Positions 33,999 through 42,905 of a stretch of 64,000 nt of DNA are shown here, piece by piece (position 1 is the first letter of the stretch; the number at the start of each line of letters is the position of its first letter). The position numbers and the translations under genes were made by a program. The notes under the pieces were generated by a model. It saw nothing but the letters and a program-made list of their open reading frames with translations. It was not told the origin of the DNA and did not search any database. The DNA is from CAUZEO01 sp963578625 (GTDB lineage: Bacteria; Verrucomicrobiota; Kiritimatiellia; SLOV01), in assembly GCA_963578625.1 (NCBI GenBank), contig CAUZEO010000001.1:16509-80508 (forward strand). The letters are read 5' to 3'.

Positions 33999-36203
33999 TC
34001 AGGCGAACTCGAGGAACGACTCCTCACAGGTCAGTTCGTAGATCCGCACATCTGTCGCCGGCACGGCGGCCTTCAGCCTGCCCTTCTTGATCATGGCCTC
34101 CCCGCTGGAGAGCCACTCGAGACATGACTCGATTTTCTGGCCCTTGACCTTCACCGTTCCCTCCCAGGTTACCTCCCCGTTGTTGACCAGGGTGACCAGG
34201 AGTTTGCGCGGGTCGTCGGTAACGTTCACGATCCACTGGATGGGCCGCCCCTTGACCTTGATCAGGGAGGTTGACTCGATCACCGAGCCCACGATCTCCT
34301 GCACGACCTTGAGGAAGTTCGGCGGCGGAAACGGACGGCCCCGGATGTAGTCGTTCCGGTAGTTCATGTCCCAGGGCAAATCGTCCCGCTTGTGCCAGAC
34401 GTAGTCGGGACGCTCGCCGGTGGCCCAGAACACCGGCGTGACCACATAGACGCTGCCTTCGCCCACCCGGTTCACGCAAACCAGAGGATCGCCGGCATCG
34501 TTTACCGCGAGCACCTCGGCGCCGTCGGATTCGACCTTGTCGTAGATGTACTCCGCCTCCTTGTAGCTCTTTCCCGTGACCAGGCTCTTCGAGCCCGTCC
34601 CCTTCGCGTCCGTTTCCTTCACGCGCAAGCCGGCGAGGTTTGCGAGGGTTCCCCTGAGTTGGCGCGTGCAGAGGACGACGGTCCGCCCGGCCCGGACAAA
34701 CGACTCCACGTTGGCCGCGAAATCCTCGTCGTCGGGCATCCCGCCCAGCAGGACCGCGACCTGGTACTTGTTGAGGACATCCATCGACGCGTTGCTCAGG
34801 ATCACATCGAACGAATCGCCGAGCGGGGTGGGCGTCAGGCATCCCCGGCCGTTGATCGCGTAGGCGTACTCGCCATAGTTCGGAAAGATCCAGTGGAAGA
34901 ACTGATCGATCTGGAAATCGCCCAGGGTGTAGTCGATGTTACCCCAGACTTTCTCCGGATGGCCCTGCCCCATGCCTTTGTGGATGGGCGGGTTCCACCC
35001 GTGGTGGAAGTCGAGCACCAGGGCCACCGGCGAGTACTGCACACCGCGGTCCGGGCGCGTCCGCGTGGTCCACACCCACTTGCGGTACTCCCGGCCGAAC
35101 GGCGTGAGGTTGGCCTCCAGGTCGTGCCCCCGTTGGACGTTCTGCTTCTTCATCGCGCCCTTGATGTCGCCCACCCAGGAGTCTTCCCCTTTCACCGGGA
35201 TCTCCGGCCGGATCCCCTCCGCCTCGATGGTCGAGAACTCCTTCGGCAAGGCACACATGTCGTCGTAAAAGAGCCCACCCTCGGTGCCGCACAGACTCAA
35301 TCCGTACATGTAGCCGGCGAACCAGAGGCGCTTGGCGAGGTGGGTGGGAACGCCGCCGTCGGGGTGGCCGAACATGAACTCGACCTTGATGCCGGGGCTG
35401 TTCCTCGGGAAACACTTCGTGTTGTAGAAGTCGGGTTTCTGCTCGATGCTGGGCATGAACATGGAGATGTGGGCGTGGGTGAGCAGGTCGTACTGGCGGG
35501 CGGCGCCGCGCAAGAACGCGCAGCGCATGATGCTGCTCTGCAACCCGGTGCCGAGTTCCAGGCCGATCATGCGGTGACCCATCTCGCCGTAGTAGTGGCA
35601 GAAGCCCAGGCTTCCAATGGAGACAACGTGGTGATGGAAGAGGGCGTCGAGGGTGTCCCTGGAGAACCGGACAAAATCCCCGTAGGCCTCCTTGCGGCTT
35701 CGGTCGGGTGATTGCTCAGGCCATTCGTAGGAGCCGAAGACATATTGGGCGCAGTACTCTCCGTCCTGCTCCCCGTTCTCCCATCCGAGAAACCGCGGCC
35801 CGAAAATGTCGAGCAGGAACCGGTGGGTTTCCTCCGGCACCACCGCCTCGCCGGTGCCGTTGAAAAAGTCCATCCCGTGCCGGATGCCCCAGATGCTGTT
35901 GAGGATCAGTCCCTTCTCGGCGTACTTCTTCGCGATCGCCCGCCACCCCGGCTGTTCGTCCTCGATCTGATCGGACCACATGTAGGCACTGAAGGGCCGG
36001 ATGGCGGTGGCAAAATCGTAGTCGAACATGGTGTTGTGGATGAGGTAGTCCTTCCACCCCATCTGCACGCTCTCCTGGAAATCCTTGGGGAGGTCGCGGC
36101 GGGCCACCGGCTTCGGGTCCAGTTGTTCGTACCGCTCGCCCTCCTCCGGGACGATGGCCTTGTTGGGGATGGGCTGCAGTTTCAATTCAGGCAAATCGGG
36201 CAT
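33999..36203 (-). CDS. 735-residue family protein, copy 3 (734 residues)
   Basis: 734 residues, the closest relative of 4474-6681, sharing nearly the whole length (MPDLPELKLQPIPNK, FLGWENGEQDGEYC, YDLLTHAHISMFMPSIEQKP, RGVQYSPVALVLDFHHGWNP, NDYIRGRPFPPPNFLKVVQE, ELTCEESFLEFA). It has the same barrel-like, GATase-like (KYQVAVLLGGMPDD...VRAGRTVVLCTRQ) and C-terminal beta regions. It has no signal peptide. The start has AGGAGAG in front, and the 5' leader is the same as in copy 1. It lies in a segment duplicated from the catabolic cluster, but its former partner upstream (MBL-fold) is decayed. Confidence 0.72.
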   Translation of the reverse strand: MPDLPELKLQPIPNKAIVPEEGERYEQLDPKPVARRDLPKDFQESVQMGWKDYLIHNTMFDYDFATAIRPFSAYMWSDQIEDEQPGWRAIAKKYAEKGLILNSIWGIRHGMDFFNGTGEAVVPEETHRFLLDIFGPRFLGWENGEQDGEYCAQYVFGSYEWPEQSPDRSRKEAYGDFVRFSRDTLDALFHHHVVSIGSLGFCHYYGEMGHRMIGLELGTGLQSSIMRCAFLRGAARQYDLLTHAHISMFMPSIEQKPDFYNTKCFPRNSPGIKVEFMFGHPDGGVPTHLAKRLWFAGYMYGLSLCGTEGGLFYDDMCALPKEFSTIEAEGIRPEIPVKGEDSWVGDIKGAMKKQNVQRGHDLEANLTPFGREYRKWVWTTRTRPDRGVQYSPVALVLDFHHGWNPPIHKGMGQGHPEKVWGNIDYTLGDFQIDQFFHWIFPNYGEYAYAINGRGCLTPTPLGDSFDVILSNASMDVLNKYQVAVLLGGMPDDEDFAANVESFVRAGRTVVLCTRQLRGTLANLAGLRVKETDAKGTGSKSLVTGKSYKEAEYIYDKVESDGAEVLAVNDAGDPLVCVNRVGEGSVYVVTPVFWATGERPDYVWHKRDDLPWDMNYRNDYIRGRPFPPPNFLKVVQEIVGSVIESTSLIKVKGRPIQWIVNVTDDPRKLLVTLVNNGEVTWEGTVKVKGQKIESCLEWLSSGEAMIKKGRLKAAVPATDVRIYELTCEESFLEFA

Positions 36204-36325
36204 GGATCTCTCCTGTAGGCGAATTTTAAACTCCGAAAAATCTGCCCTAACCTTGGAAGGATGTCAAGAATTTCACTCACGCCCTATAGATTACTTCGCC
36301 TTGTCCATGCGGAGAACAAATTGTC
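36204..36325 (-). promoter_or_regulatory. Conserved 5' leader of the 735-family gene (copy 3)
   Basis: Matches 6682-6803 almost base for base, including the Shine-Dalgarno. In copy 1 this stretch separates an intact MBL-fold gene from the 735-family gene. Here it should either contain the promoter for copy 3 or be a leftover of the duplication. Confidence 0.4.
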
Positions 36326-36615
36326 TCATTCGGGATATTCCGGGTCATGGCCCGTAATGACAGGAGCGTTCAGTCGGCGGATGCGTTCCAATCCCTGGAA
36401 ACAGGCCTGCAGGTCGCGTAACCCGGCGGACCGGCGTCGGTCTGCACCATGACGGCCTGGGAACCCATGGTGTGACCGCCCAGCAGCATCACGTTGATGC
36501 CGGGCAGGACTTCGGCATCGCCATCGAGGACGACCAGCCGGTCGGCATACCCTTTCAGGTGGGAATGCACAACGTCCACAAAAGCGTGGGACGCGAACCA
36601 GGGATGGGGCGGATG
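36326..36615 (-). pseudogene. Decayed MBL-fold lactonase fragment
   Basis: Corresponds to the C-terminal half of the intact MBL-fold gene at 6804-7523: HPWFASHAFVDVVHSHLKG, DRLVVLDGDAEVLPGINV and the end NAPVITGHDPEY are all readable. A deletion of roughly 60 bp near 36420 removes the GPLVLTSDVALT region and shifts the frame. The N-terminal half with HLHWDH is missing. It ends at the start of a large palindromic element. Confidence 0.8.
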
Positions 36616-36621
36616 TATCGC

Positions 36622-36831
36622 ACTGCGGACTGAAGTCCGCAACCACAGACGCGGGCTAAAGCAGTTTAAGGTAGCCCATGGCCGCGAGACAGAACACAGG
36701 ATTGGCCACAAAGAGGCACAAAAAATACCCGAGAGAAAATCACTTTGTGCCTTTTTGTGGCCATGAATTTTGCTTAACCTGCGCTAAAGCCCACGCTACC
36801 TGGAGGCGTAGCGCGGAATTCATTCCGCAGT
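36622..36831. repeat. 210-bp nested palindromic element
   Basis: The outer ends are ACTGCGGACTGAAGTCCGC on the left and GCGGAATTCATTCCGCAGT on the right, inverted copies of each other and each itself palindromic. A middle pair shares CGGGCTAAAGC / GCTAAAGCCC. An inner stem is GGCCACAAAGAGGCACAAA against TTTGTGCCTTTTTGTGGCC. It fills the space between the MBL-fold relic and the next gene. Part of its left end recurs inverted at 12206-12238. Confidence 0.65.
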
Positions 36832-36853
36832 CGTTAAGGCAGTCGATGAGTTC

Positions 36854-37837
36854 TTAGCTCTTATATTCCCATACCCACCGGGAATCATTTTCGTCCCCGT
36901 GTATGGACAGACCTCTCGCACCCTTGAGCCCGTCATAGATCTCGTTCATTTCATCAATCGAATCAAAGAATCCGATGACGTAAGCTGCGCCGAACGTGCC
37001 ACCTGCCTTGACCGGACGGCCGCCGATCTCCTGGATGAAGCAGACGTACCCGCGTTGATGACACCAGCCTTCGTATGCGTCGGCGGGATCCAGGGTCATC
37101 CCCGCGAGCCAGGGATCGATTCCCGATTCCGTTCGTATGCGATAGGCGCGGATAAACCGGTCGGGAAGGTTGGCGTCATCCCGCTGGTAGAGCGTCTTTC
37201 CATCCGGTGGAAAATCTTCGAGAAACTCCGAACTCGGCAGCGTACCCATGTGGCTGAGGTAGATCTCCGAAAATGAATCCGCGGCCCGGTGCTTCAAATG
37301 GCCCGGCATATCGATTCGCAAGATCAGCGCATCGGAATCGTTGACACTCGTGACCCGGTCACTCGCGAAAAAGTAGCGCCGCCCGTCGGGGAAAACGAGC
37401 ACCTGTTCCCATCGCGAACCGGACTCGGACCCCTCAATCGACTGGTTCCAATTCCACCACTGTCGGACCGCAACAAAGCCGTCCCCGCGATAAACGGCGT
37501 AGGGAAGCCGCCTTGCCTGGGTGCAAATCTGGGGCAGTTCGATATATCGCTTGATCAGGTTGCCGTGTGACGGCTCGTCTTCTCCCCAGGGATAGGGATG
37601 CGTGGCATCCTGTTCAACGCCTTCCGCGGGCTCGAGAAGAAAGTCAATAATGTCGAGCCCGAATCCGAGGTCGGTTCCCCCCGTTTTCCGGTCCCGGAAC
37701 GAACCGCCCTTCACACCGCTGACGAATCCTGCGCCGACGGACTGATCACCGATCGTATAGCCCTCCGTCGCGACAGTCGCGGTAAACGAATCCGTCTCGA
37801 TTTGGATCTCGGTTCCATCAATTGAGAGATCCGCCAT
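36854..37837 (-). CDS. Protein of unknown function (327 residues)
   Basis: 327 residues with no signal peptide and no motif I recognise. It is beta-rich with many aromatic residues (AVRQWWNWNQSIEG, WEQVLVFPDGRRYFFASDR, ALILRIDMPGHLKH), suggesting a galactose-mutarotase-like or other beta-sandwich fold that binds sugars. A GRPVKAGGTFGAAYVIGFFD segment is near the C-terminus. It lies 62 bp after the GHL6-like gene in the same direction, so a shared pathway is likely. Function is not inferred further. Confidence 0.65.
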   Translation of the reverse strand: MADLSIDGTEIQIETDSFTATVATEGYTIGDQSVGAGFVSGVKGGSFRDRKTGGTDLGFGLDIIDFLLEPAEGVEQDATHPYPWGEDEPSHGNLIKRYIELPQICTQARRLPYAVYRGDGFVAVRQWWNWNQSIEGSESGSRWEQVLVFPDGRRYFFASDRVTSVNDSDALILRIDMPGHLKHRAADSFSEIYLSHMGTLPSSEFLEDFPPDGKTLYQRDDANLPDRFIRAYRIRTESGIDPWLAGMTLDPADAYEGWCHQRGYVCFIQEIGGRPVKAGGTFGAAYVIGFFDSIDEMNEIYDGLKGARGLSIHGDENDSRWVWEYKS

Positions 37838-37899
37838 GGCTCAGTCTTTCGGAGAGCAGATGAGTGGATATGAAAGGATGAGGCTCATCAAATTTCGGG

Positions 37900-39915
37900 T
37901 CAATTAGAGTGCTCCAGAATGAACGATTCCTGAATCGCCAATTCCTTCGCCCGAAGGCGCACCCACGAACCGTTACGTTCGAGACCGATCTCCCTGTCGC
38001 GGGGCGCGCGAAGAATCCTTCGGACTTTTCCGACTCGGTTCTCATTGATCCATACCGTGACATTTGCGAGCGAAGGAAGATTTCCGGGACGGTCATTCAA
38101 CCCGGTGAGTATGGGGTAACGGTTGACGAAGTGCACGATGTGCCGGTTCCCCTGGCGGTTGACGATCACCTCGACGCCGGACGGTGCTTCGGAGCGGAGA
38201 AGTGGTTCCTCGATCAACAAGTGGATTAGATTCTCCACCATGAGCACCAGCCGGTGACGATGGCGGCTCTCGGGCTGATCGGCTTCGGCAATTGGATATC
38301 CCATACACACGGCCGACCCGTTGCCGACACGGTTGCGAGTGATCGCAACATCCGATGACGGCGCGGGGCGCGGGGGATTGGGGCCCCACCAGATATACGT
38401 CTCGCGGGACCGTTCCGCGATCGGGTAAACGTAGCGCGCCAGCGATTCCGCGTCGGCGAGCTCCAGCTTCCACGCCGCGCCGTCGCTACGGACGGGCTCC
38501 CGGCTCATTTCGCCGATGACGTCGCCATGAAGATCACCGACGTAGTTGGTGCTGAACCCGGTTCCGGTCGCCCCGGACAATCCCAGAAGGTTCATCAGGC
38601 GCTGCGGAGGATGGGCGGAAAGGACCCGGCCGTCGACCAGCAGGCTCCCGCCGCCGGAGACGAACGTTTCCAGCGCGTCCAGCGTCGCGTTTTCGAGGGG
38701 GAATCCATCTTCCACAATGAGAAGCCGGTACCGGTCGATGTCGATCCGGTCGGGCAGCACGACGCCGAAGGGGACGTGATGCCGGAGCAATGTCAACGGC
38801 CACGCCGGGTTGTACTCGCGCGCGAACGGGATCAGGAGTCCGACGTCGTACACCGGTTCGGTGTTGATCACGTATTCCTGTCGCTCCCGCAGGAATGCCC
38901 CGACCTGGCCCAGTTCGTCCATCTGGTGCCCGGAAAAAAATCCGCCCGGTGTGACGTCGAATCCTCCGACGACCGAACCGCCGTGCGCGGTCAGGAGTGC
39001 GGCCTCGGAGAGAAGCATGTTTGTCGGCCGCGTGGTCCAGCTATTCACGCTATCGGAGACGGGGGTGTAGTGTTCGAAGTTGTGCTCCGGCTTCTTGCGC
39101 GGCGCGAGGAATCTCGGTGCGAAGCTCTTCGTTTCCGGCGCATCGGCTTCCGCGGAAAGGCTATCGCACAATGCGTCGATCTCATCGAATCCGGGGAGGA
39201 GATTCGACCCGCATCCGTTGTAGACGAGGGGCCGACGCACCCCACCGCGATCCGCGATCTCCCGAATGGAGCGCATGAGATCCAGGAGGTAGTCCCGGCT
39301 CCAGCGGCGGGTTTGATCCGTGCCCCACGCCTCGGCAAGGTCCGCGCCACCATGCGTATCGGCGAATGCCTGGCGGCAGTAATCACAGAAGCACCCGTCG
39401 CGAGGGTATTCCATGCTGTCCAGCCAGAACCCGTCGGGCTCGGCGGTTTCCAGAATCTCCTCCATCTGGCCCAGGATCAGCGCGCGGAAGCCCGGGTTGT
39501 TGACGCAGCAGACGCCATGGTCGACCGGATAGGGCGCGCCGAATTCGTGAGCCATTCCTTCCCGGTCGACGCAGCGCCAGTCCGGGTGCACCTCGGCCGA
39601 CCAGACGTCGATCGTAACGGAATAGTAGGCCATGACACGCAAGCCCTGTTGGTGCGCTTCCGCGGTGAATTCCGCGATGTAGTCCCGCTTCGGCTGCTTT
39701 TCCCGGTACTTGGACTCGAAGAAGCAGATCCCGTCGTGGTGCTTGCAGTGCAGCACGGCAATCCGGAACCCCCCGCGCTTGAGCTTCTCGACCCACTCCG
39801 CGGGATCGAAGTCTTCGATCGGCTGTGCCCATCGCGGACTGAACCACGACATGTACGCCTTCCACGGATCCTGCGTGTACCATTGGACTGGATTCGTCAC
39901 GACCTGCTCAACCAT
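37900..39915 (-). CDS. GHL6-like glycoside hydrolase with GATase-like domain
   Basis: 671 residues with no signal peptide. The N-terminal barrel resembles hypothetical glycosyl hydrolase 6 and alpha-L-fucosidase-like proteins: AVLHCKHHDGICFFESKY, VMAYYSVTIDVW, DGFWLDSMEYPRDGCFCDYC. The Asp in WLDSMEY is a candidate nucleophile, and the Cys pairs in CFCDYC may bind metal. About residues 350-470 form a beta-galactosidase-trimerisation-like GATase domain (YDVGLLIPFAREYNP, ALETFVSGGGSLLVDGRV). The C-terminal 150 residues are beta-rich. It is probably an intracellular enzyme for imported oligosaccharides, transcribed with the unknown gene at 36854. Confidence 0.75.
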   Translation of the reverse strand: MVEQVVTNPVQWYTQDPWKAYMSWFSPRWAQPIEDFDPAEWVEKLKRGGFRIAVLHCKHHDGICFFESKYREKQPKRDYIAEFTAEAHQQGLRVMAYYSVTIDVWSAEVHPDWRCVDREGMAHEFGAPYPVDHGVCCVNNPGFRALILGQMEEILETAEPDGFWLDSMEYPRDGCFCDYCRQAFADTHGGADLAEAWGTDQTRRWSRDYLLDLMRSIREIADRGGVRRPLVYNGCGSNLLPGFDEIDALCDSLSAEADAPETKSFAPRFLAPRKKPEHNFEHYTPVSDSVNSWTTRPTNMLLSEAALLTAHGGSVVGGFDVTPGGFFSGHQMDELGQVGAFLRERQEYVINTEPVYDVGLLIPFAREYNPAWPLTLLRHHVPFGVVLPDRIDIDRYRLLIVEDGFPLENATLDALETFVSGGGSLLVDGRVLSAHPPQRLMNLLGLSGATGTGFSTNYVGDLHGDVIGEMSREPVRSDGAAWKLELADAESLARYVYPIAERSRETYIWWGPNPPRPAPSSDVAITRNRVGNGSAVCMGYPIAEADQPESRHRHRLVLMVENLIHLLIEEPLLRSEAPSGVEVIVNRQGNRHIVHFVNRYPILTGLNDRPGNLPSLANVTVWINENRVGKVRRILRAPRDREIGLERNGSWVRLRAKELAIQESFILEHSN

Positions 39916-39993
39916 CTTTCTGACAAATCATATTTCATTGGCATCCACGATGTGAAATCCTTGTGGCTAAGTCCAGTCTGAAGAATTTTTGCA

Positions 39994-40734
39994 ATGAAGC
40001 CATTGGATCGAATCAAGCTGACTCGCGAGTATGTGCGGCGCTTCGAGCAGGATGGTTTTCTGGTCATGGACCGCCTCCTCTCGCACGAAGAAATCGATGC
40101 ATTCCTTGCGCATGAGGCGTCGAGACCCGAGACACCGGATCTGGGATTGCGAGCGCACATGGTTGATCCACAGTGGAAGCATTTAGCTACCCATCCGAAC
40201 GTGGCGGGCATAGCCGCGCAACTTCTCGGCGGCCCGTCCCAGGTGGTCCAGACCATGTACTTGCCCAAGAAAGCGGGAAAAGGGGCGCCGGGAATCGCGC
40301 TGCACCAGGATACGCACTATCTGCCGAGCGAACCCAACACGCTGATGGCGTGCTGGATTGCCATGAGCGACACCGACGAGCGAAACGGGGGACTCTCCGT
40401 CGTCCCTGGAAGCCATCGCGAAGAACTGCGCACAACGCATAAATCCTCGCCGGATGACCACCACTCTTGGACGCAGGATTACCTGATGCGAGACCAGGCC
40501 GGGAAAGAGTGGACGCAGACGTTTTATTCGTTCGAGATCGACAACCTGGACCCGTCGACTCTGCAAACCCTGAAGGTCAGAAAAGGCGGCGGTGTATTCT
40601 TTACCGGCATGACCATTCACGGCTCCTACCTCAACCGCTCCGACCACGACCGTCTCGCCTTCGCGGTCCACTACATCCGCGAAGGATCCTGGGTCTTCCG
40701 CGCCGACGTACAAGACACCATGCCCACATCATAA
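39994..40734 (+). CDS. Phytanoyl-CoA dioxygenase (PhyH) family protein
   Basis: 246-residue Fe(II)/2-oxoglutarate oxygenase. The metal triad is His and Asp in LHQDTHYLPSEPN and His in TIHGSYLNRSDHDR, with Arg 2-oxoglutarate binding in the same tail. It is very similar to the protein at 42906-43646 (YVRRFEQDGFLVMDRLLSHEEID; AGKEWTQTFYSFEI), so the two are recent paralogues separated by one opposite-strand gene. It runs divergently from the GHL6-like gene at 37900-39915. The substrate is unknown. Confidence 0.88.
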   Translation: MKPLDRIKLTREYVRRFEQDGFLVMDRLLSHEEIDAFLAHEASRPETPDLGLRAHMVDPQWKHLATHPNVAGIAAQLLGGPSQVVQTMYLPKKAGKGAPGIALHQDTHYLPSEPNTLMACWIAMSDTDERNGGLSVVPGSHREELRTTHKSSPDDHHSWTQDYLMRDQAGKEWTQTFYSFEIDNLDPSTLQTLKVRKGGGVFFTGMTIHGSYLNRSDHDRLAFAVHYIREGSWVFRADVQDTMPTS

Positions 40735-40768
40735 GCATCTTAATGTAAATAAAGGGGCAGGCCCGCTA

Positions 40769-40896
40769 TTTGTGGGCTTCCAAGCCCGAGCGCGTGCAAA
40801 GGAAGTTCATGGGCCTGAGAATGGGTTGCGATTATCTCGTTATTCTCTTTCTATGATCACCCCTTGCTCCGGGTCGGGCTTGGAAGCCCAACCTAC
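40769..40896. repeat. 128-bp palindromic element, copy 2
   Basis: Shares its plan and both ends with 16984-17114: GGGCTTCCAAGCCCGAGC on the left and GGTCGGGCTTGGAAGCCC...CTAC on the right, with TATGATC near the right arm. The inner stem is GAGAAT/ATTCTC here, against GCGAATGC/GCATTCGC in the other copy. Its right half overlaps the 3' end of the gene at 40840. Confidence 0.65.
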
Positions 40897-42855
40897 ATGT
40901 TGCAATTCCTTACACAAGTCCGGGATCCGGCCTGTGTAAAACAGTTTTTGGATGGCGGCTTTCCGCTCAGGCTCAACAGCATCAAGCAGATCCAGCAGCA
41001 CTTTTTCTTTGAGCCAGTACCCGTGATGATACTTTTCCCTCAACCCGGCGGCGGCGGTGAGCGATGCATATCCACGCAGAACGCGTACGTCTGTAATCCC
41101 CGCCTTCTCCTCGTTTGAGAGCTGCGGCGGCACCGCACATTCTTCGGAATGTTCACTCACGTTCAATCCAAGCGATACCGCCGTGTCATAAAGCATTCTC
41201 GCTTCAAGCCACTGACGGGCGCACAACTGCTCGTAGATCTTCTTGAGTTTTCGGTAGGCTTCATACGGGGCCGTGTCCGACCAGTCCAGGATCGGTTCGC
41301 CGTCCCAGTTCGAGATTTTCCATCCATTCATCGGCGTATCGACTCTCAGATTGAATAGCGGCTGGACGTCGGGGTGAGGGTGTTCGGAATTGGCAAATGT
41401 TAGCAGGTTCACAGTCCGGTTCACACGCCACGTCTGTTGCACGTTTCCGTACTCCGCCAAACCATACTCAATGCGGTCGATAAATCCGTTTCCGTCGGTG
41501 TCGTGGTAGCGTACGAGGTCGTGAAGGAGTCCTTTGCCGGGCTCCGGGCCTTCATCGGTTGTTGCGCCCCATGCGCTTGAGCGGTCGATGGCGCCTTTGA
41601 AATGACCATAGTAGTCAACGTTCCAGTCGGCTTCGTCTGCCCGGTACAGGTGGATCCTTCCGTCAAATGCACCGATGTAGAGCTGCCCTTTCCCGTCGAA
41701 ATCCGTGTCGTGTTCGACCCGATCCCCCAGCTTGTCCGAGAAGATCCGGGTGTCCGAGTATTTGTCATTCCGGGCAAACATCTCTTCCCAACGATTGTCG
41801 TCATTGTCCTCATCAAAGAGCCACCAGGTGCCGATCCATCCGTCAAAGTCCGTCGCGATCTTGTACCCGTCCAGGTACGGAAGATAAAAGCGCCTGTCTT
41901 CACGCGCCATCTGCTCCCACCCGCTGCCGAAAAACTTCCGGGCATAGGCCGGCGCAGGCAGTGCTTCGATCTTGTCCAGGTAGTTCGTGAGAGGAAGCCC
42001 GGGCGTCCAGTACGCGGTATAGGTCAACTGGCAATCCAGGCTGTGCCACTTCTCGCGGCTCAGCTCGCCATTGAGCTCGAAGGCAAACTCGGCTTCATGA
42101 GCCCGGGCCGATTGCCCCTGCAGGTCATGGGTGGGATACCCTTCGTCGGCGATGCGCATGACCATCTCGGTGAAGCCGTCGTGATTGAAGTCATACCAGG
42201 CAATGGGCGTTTCCCAGGCCAGGGAGACGTCGCCCCAATGGATCCTGGTGTTGAGAAAAAATCCGCTGCCGTGGACGTTCTGAAAGTATCTCCCGCCCTC
42301 GGCGTAGCCATGCTCATTTCCGTAGCCGAACCCTGCAAAATTCAAGTGCTTGAAGTCACGCTCGCCATTCAGATTGACCATGGTTTCGACCACCGTGTTC
42401 GCGCAAAAGTACTCCAGGTCCGGACTCCCGTCCTGGTTCAGATCCACAATCCGGTAATAGAAATCCGCCTTGCCACTGAACTCCCCGTCGCCGTCGTTAT
42501 CCGCCAGCAGCAAATAGCTGCCCCAGTTCGCGCGCAACGGGTTCCACACCACCGGCGGCTCGGCGCCGGCCGAGAAGGCCTCCGTCAATGTCTCTGCCGG
42601 GTCGAGGGATGCCGCCTGCCACCGCGGCAAAAAATCGCTTCCCTCATCGACCACCACGACTCGCTTTTGATTCCATAGAGTGTGAAGCGTATCGACCGTG
42701 CCATCTCCGCTCAGATCTTCATAGAAAGGCATTGCCGCGTCATCAGTCCCGTCTTTTTGAAGATCGGCAATCGCGGAACCACTACCGGTCGCTGTGAAAA
42801 CGCAGCAGAGCGGCAGAATTGCCCAAGAAAAGCTGCAATGCAGATTCGCCTTCAT
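40840..42855 (-). CDS. Secreted protein with Asp-rich calcium-type repeats, function unknown
   Basis: 671 residues from ATG 42855 (MKANLHCSFSWAILPLCCVF, signal peptide); the longer frame to 42912 is less likely. Several Dx[DN]xDG-type loops are visible (DNDGDGEFSG, DLNQDGSPDLEY, DFNHDGFTE, DTDGNGFID), as in EF-hand or thrombospondin-type calcium-binding proteins and FG-GAP propellers. Aromatic residues are frequent. No catalytic site is recognised. The last 20 or so codons (QHVGWASKPDPEQG onward) are encoded by a dispersed palindromic element. It is divergent from the PhyH gene at 42906, 50 bp apart. Confidence 0.7.
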   Translation of the reverse strand: MKANLHCSFSWAILPLCCVFTATGSGSAIADLQKDGTDDAAMPFYEDLSGDGTVDTLHTLWNQKRVVVVDEGSDFLPRWQAASLDPAETLTEAFSAGAEPPVVWNPLRANWGSYLLLADNDGDGEFSGKADFYYRIVDLNQDGSPDLEYFCANTVVETMVNLNGERDFKHLNFAGFGYGNEHGYAEGGRYFQNVHGSGFFLNTRIHWGDVSLAWETPIAWYDFNHDGFTEMVMRIADEGYPTHDLQGQSARAHEAEFAFELNGELSREKWHSLDCQLTYTAYWTPGLPLTNYLDKIEALPAPAYARKFFGSGWEQMAREDRRFYLPYLDGYKIATDFDGWIGTWWLFDEDNDDNRWEEMFARNDKYSDTRIFSDKLGDRVEHDTDFDGKGQLYIGAFDGRIHLYRADEADWNVDYYGHFKGAIDRSSAWGATTDEGPEPGKGLLHDLVRYHDTDGNGFIDRIEYGLAEYGNVQQTWRVNRTVNLLTFANSEHPHPDVQPLFNLRVDTPMNGWKISNWDGEPILDWSDTAPYEAYRKLKKIYEQLCARQWLEARMLYDTAVSLGLNVSEHSEECAVPPQLSNEEKAGITDVRVLRGYASLTAAAGLREKYHHGYWLKEKVLLDLLDAVEPERKAAIQKLFYTGRIPDLCKELQHVGWASKPDPEQGVIIERE

Positions 42856-42905
42856 CAGCGGCAGCATCTGGCATAGAATTAATGAAAGCAACGTCGAACA
42901 CCCAT

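Noticed and set aside
34392..35711. 439-residue open frame on the plus strand
   Set aside because: Exactly antisense to the 735-family gene at 33999-36203; composition is that of a high-GC shadow frame and no family motif is present.
38527..39981. 484-residue open frame on the plus strand
   Set aside because: Antisense to the GHL6-like gene, which has clear domains; no start signal or motif of its own.
41602..42678. 358-residue open frame on the plus strand
   Set aside because: Antisense to the Asp-rich secreted protein gene; the Val/Pro/Arg-rich composition is typical of a reversed Asp-rich frame.
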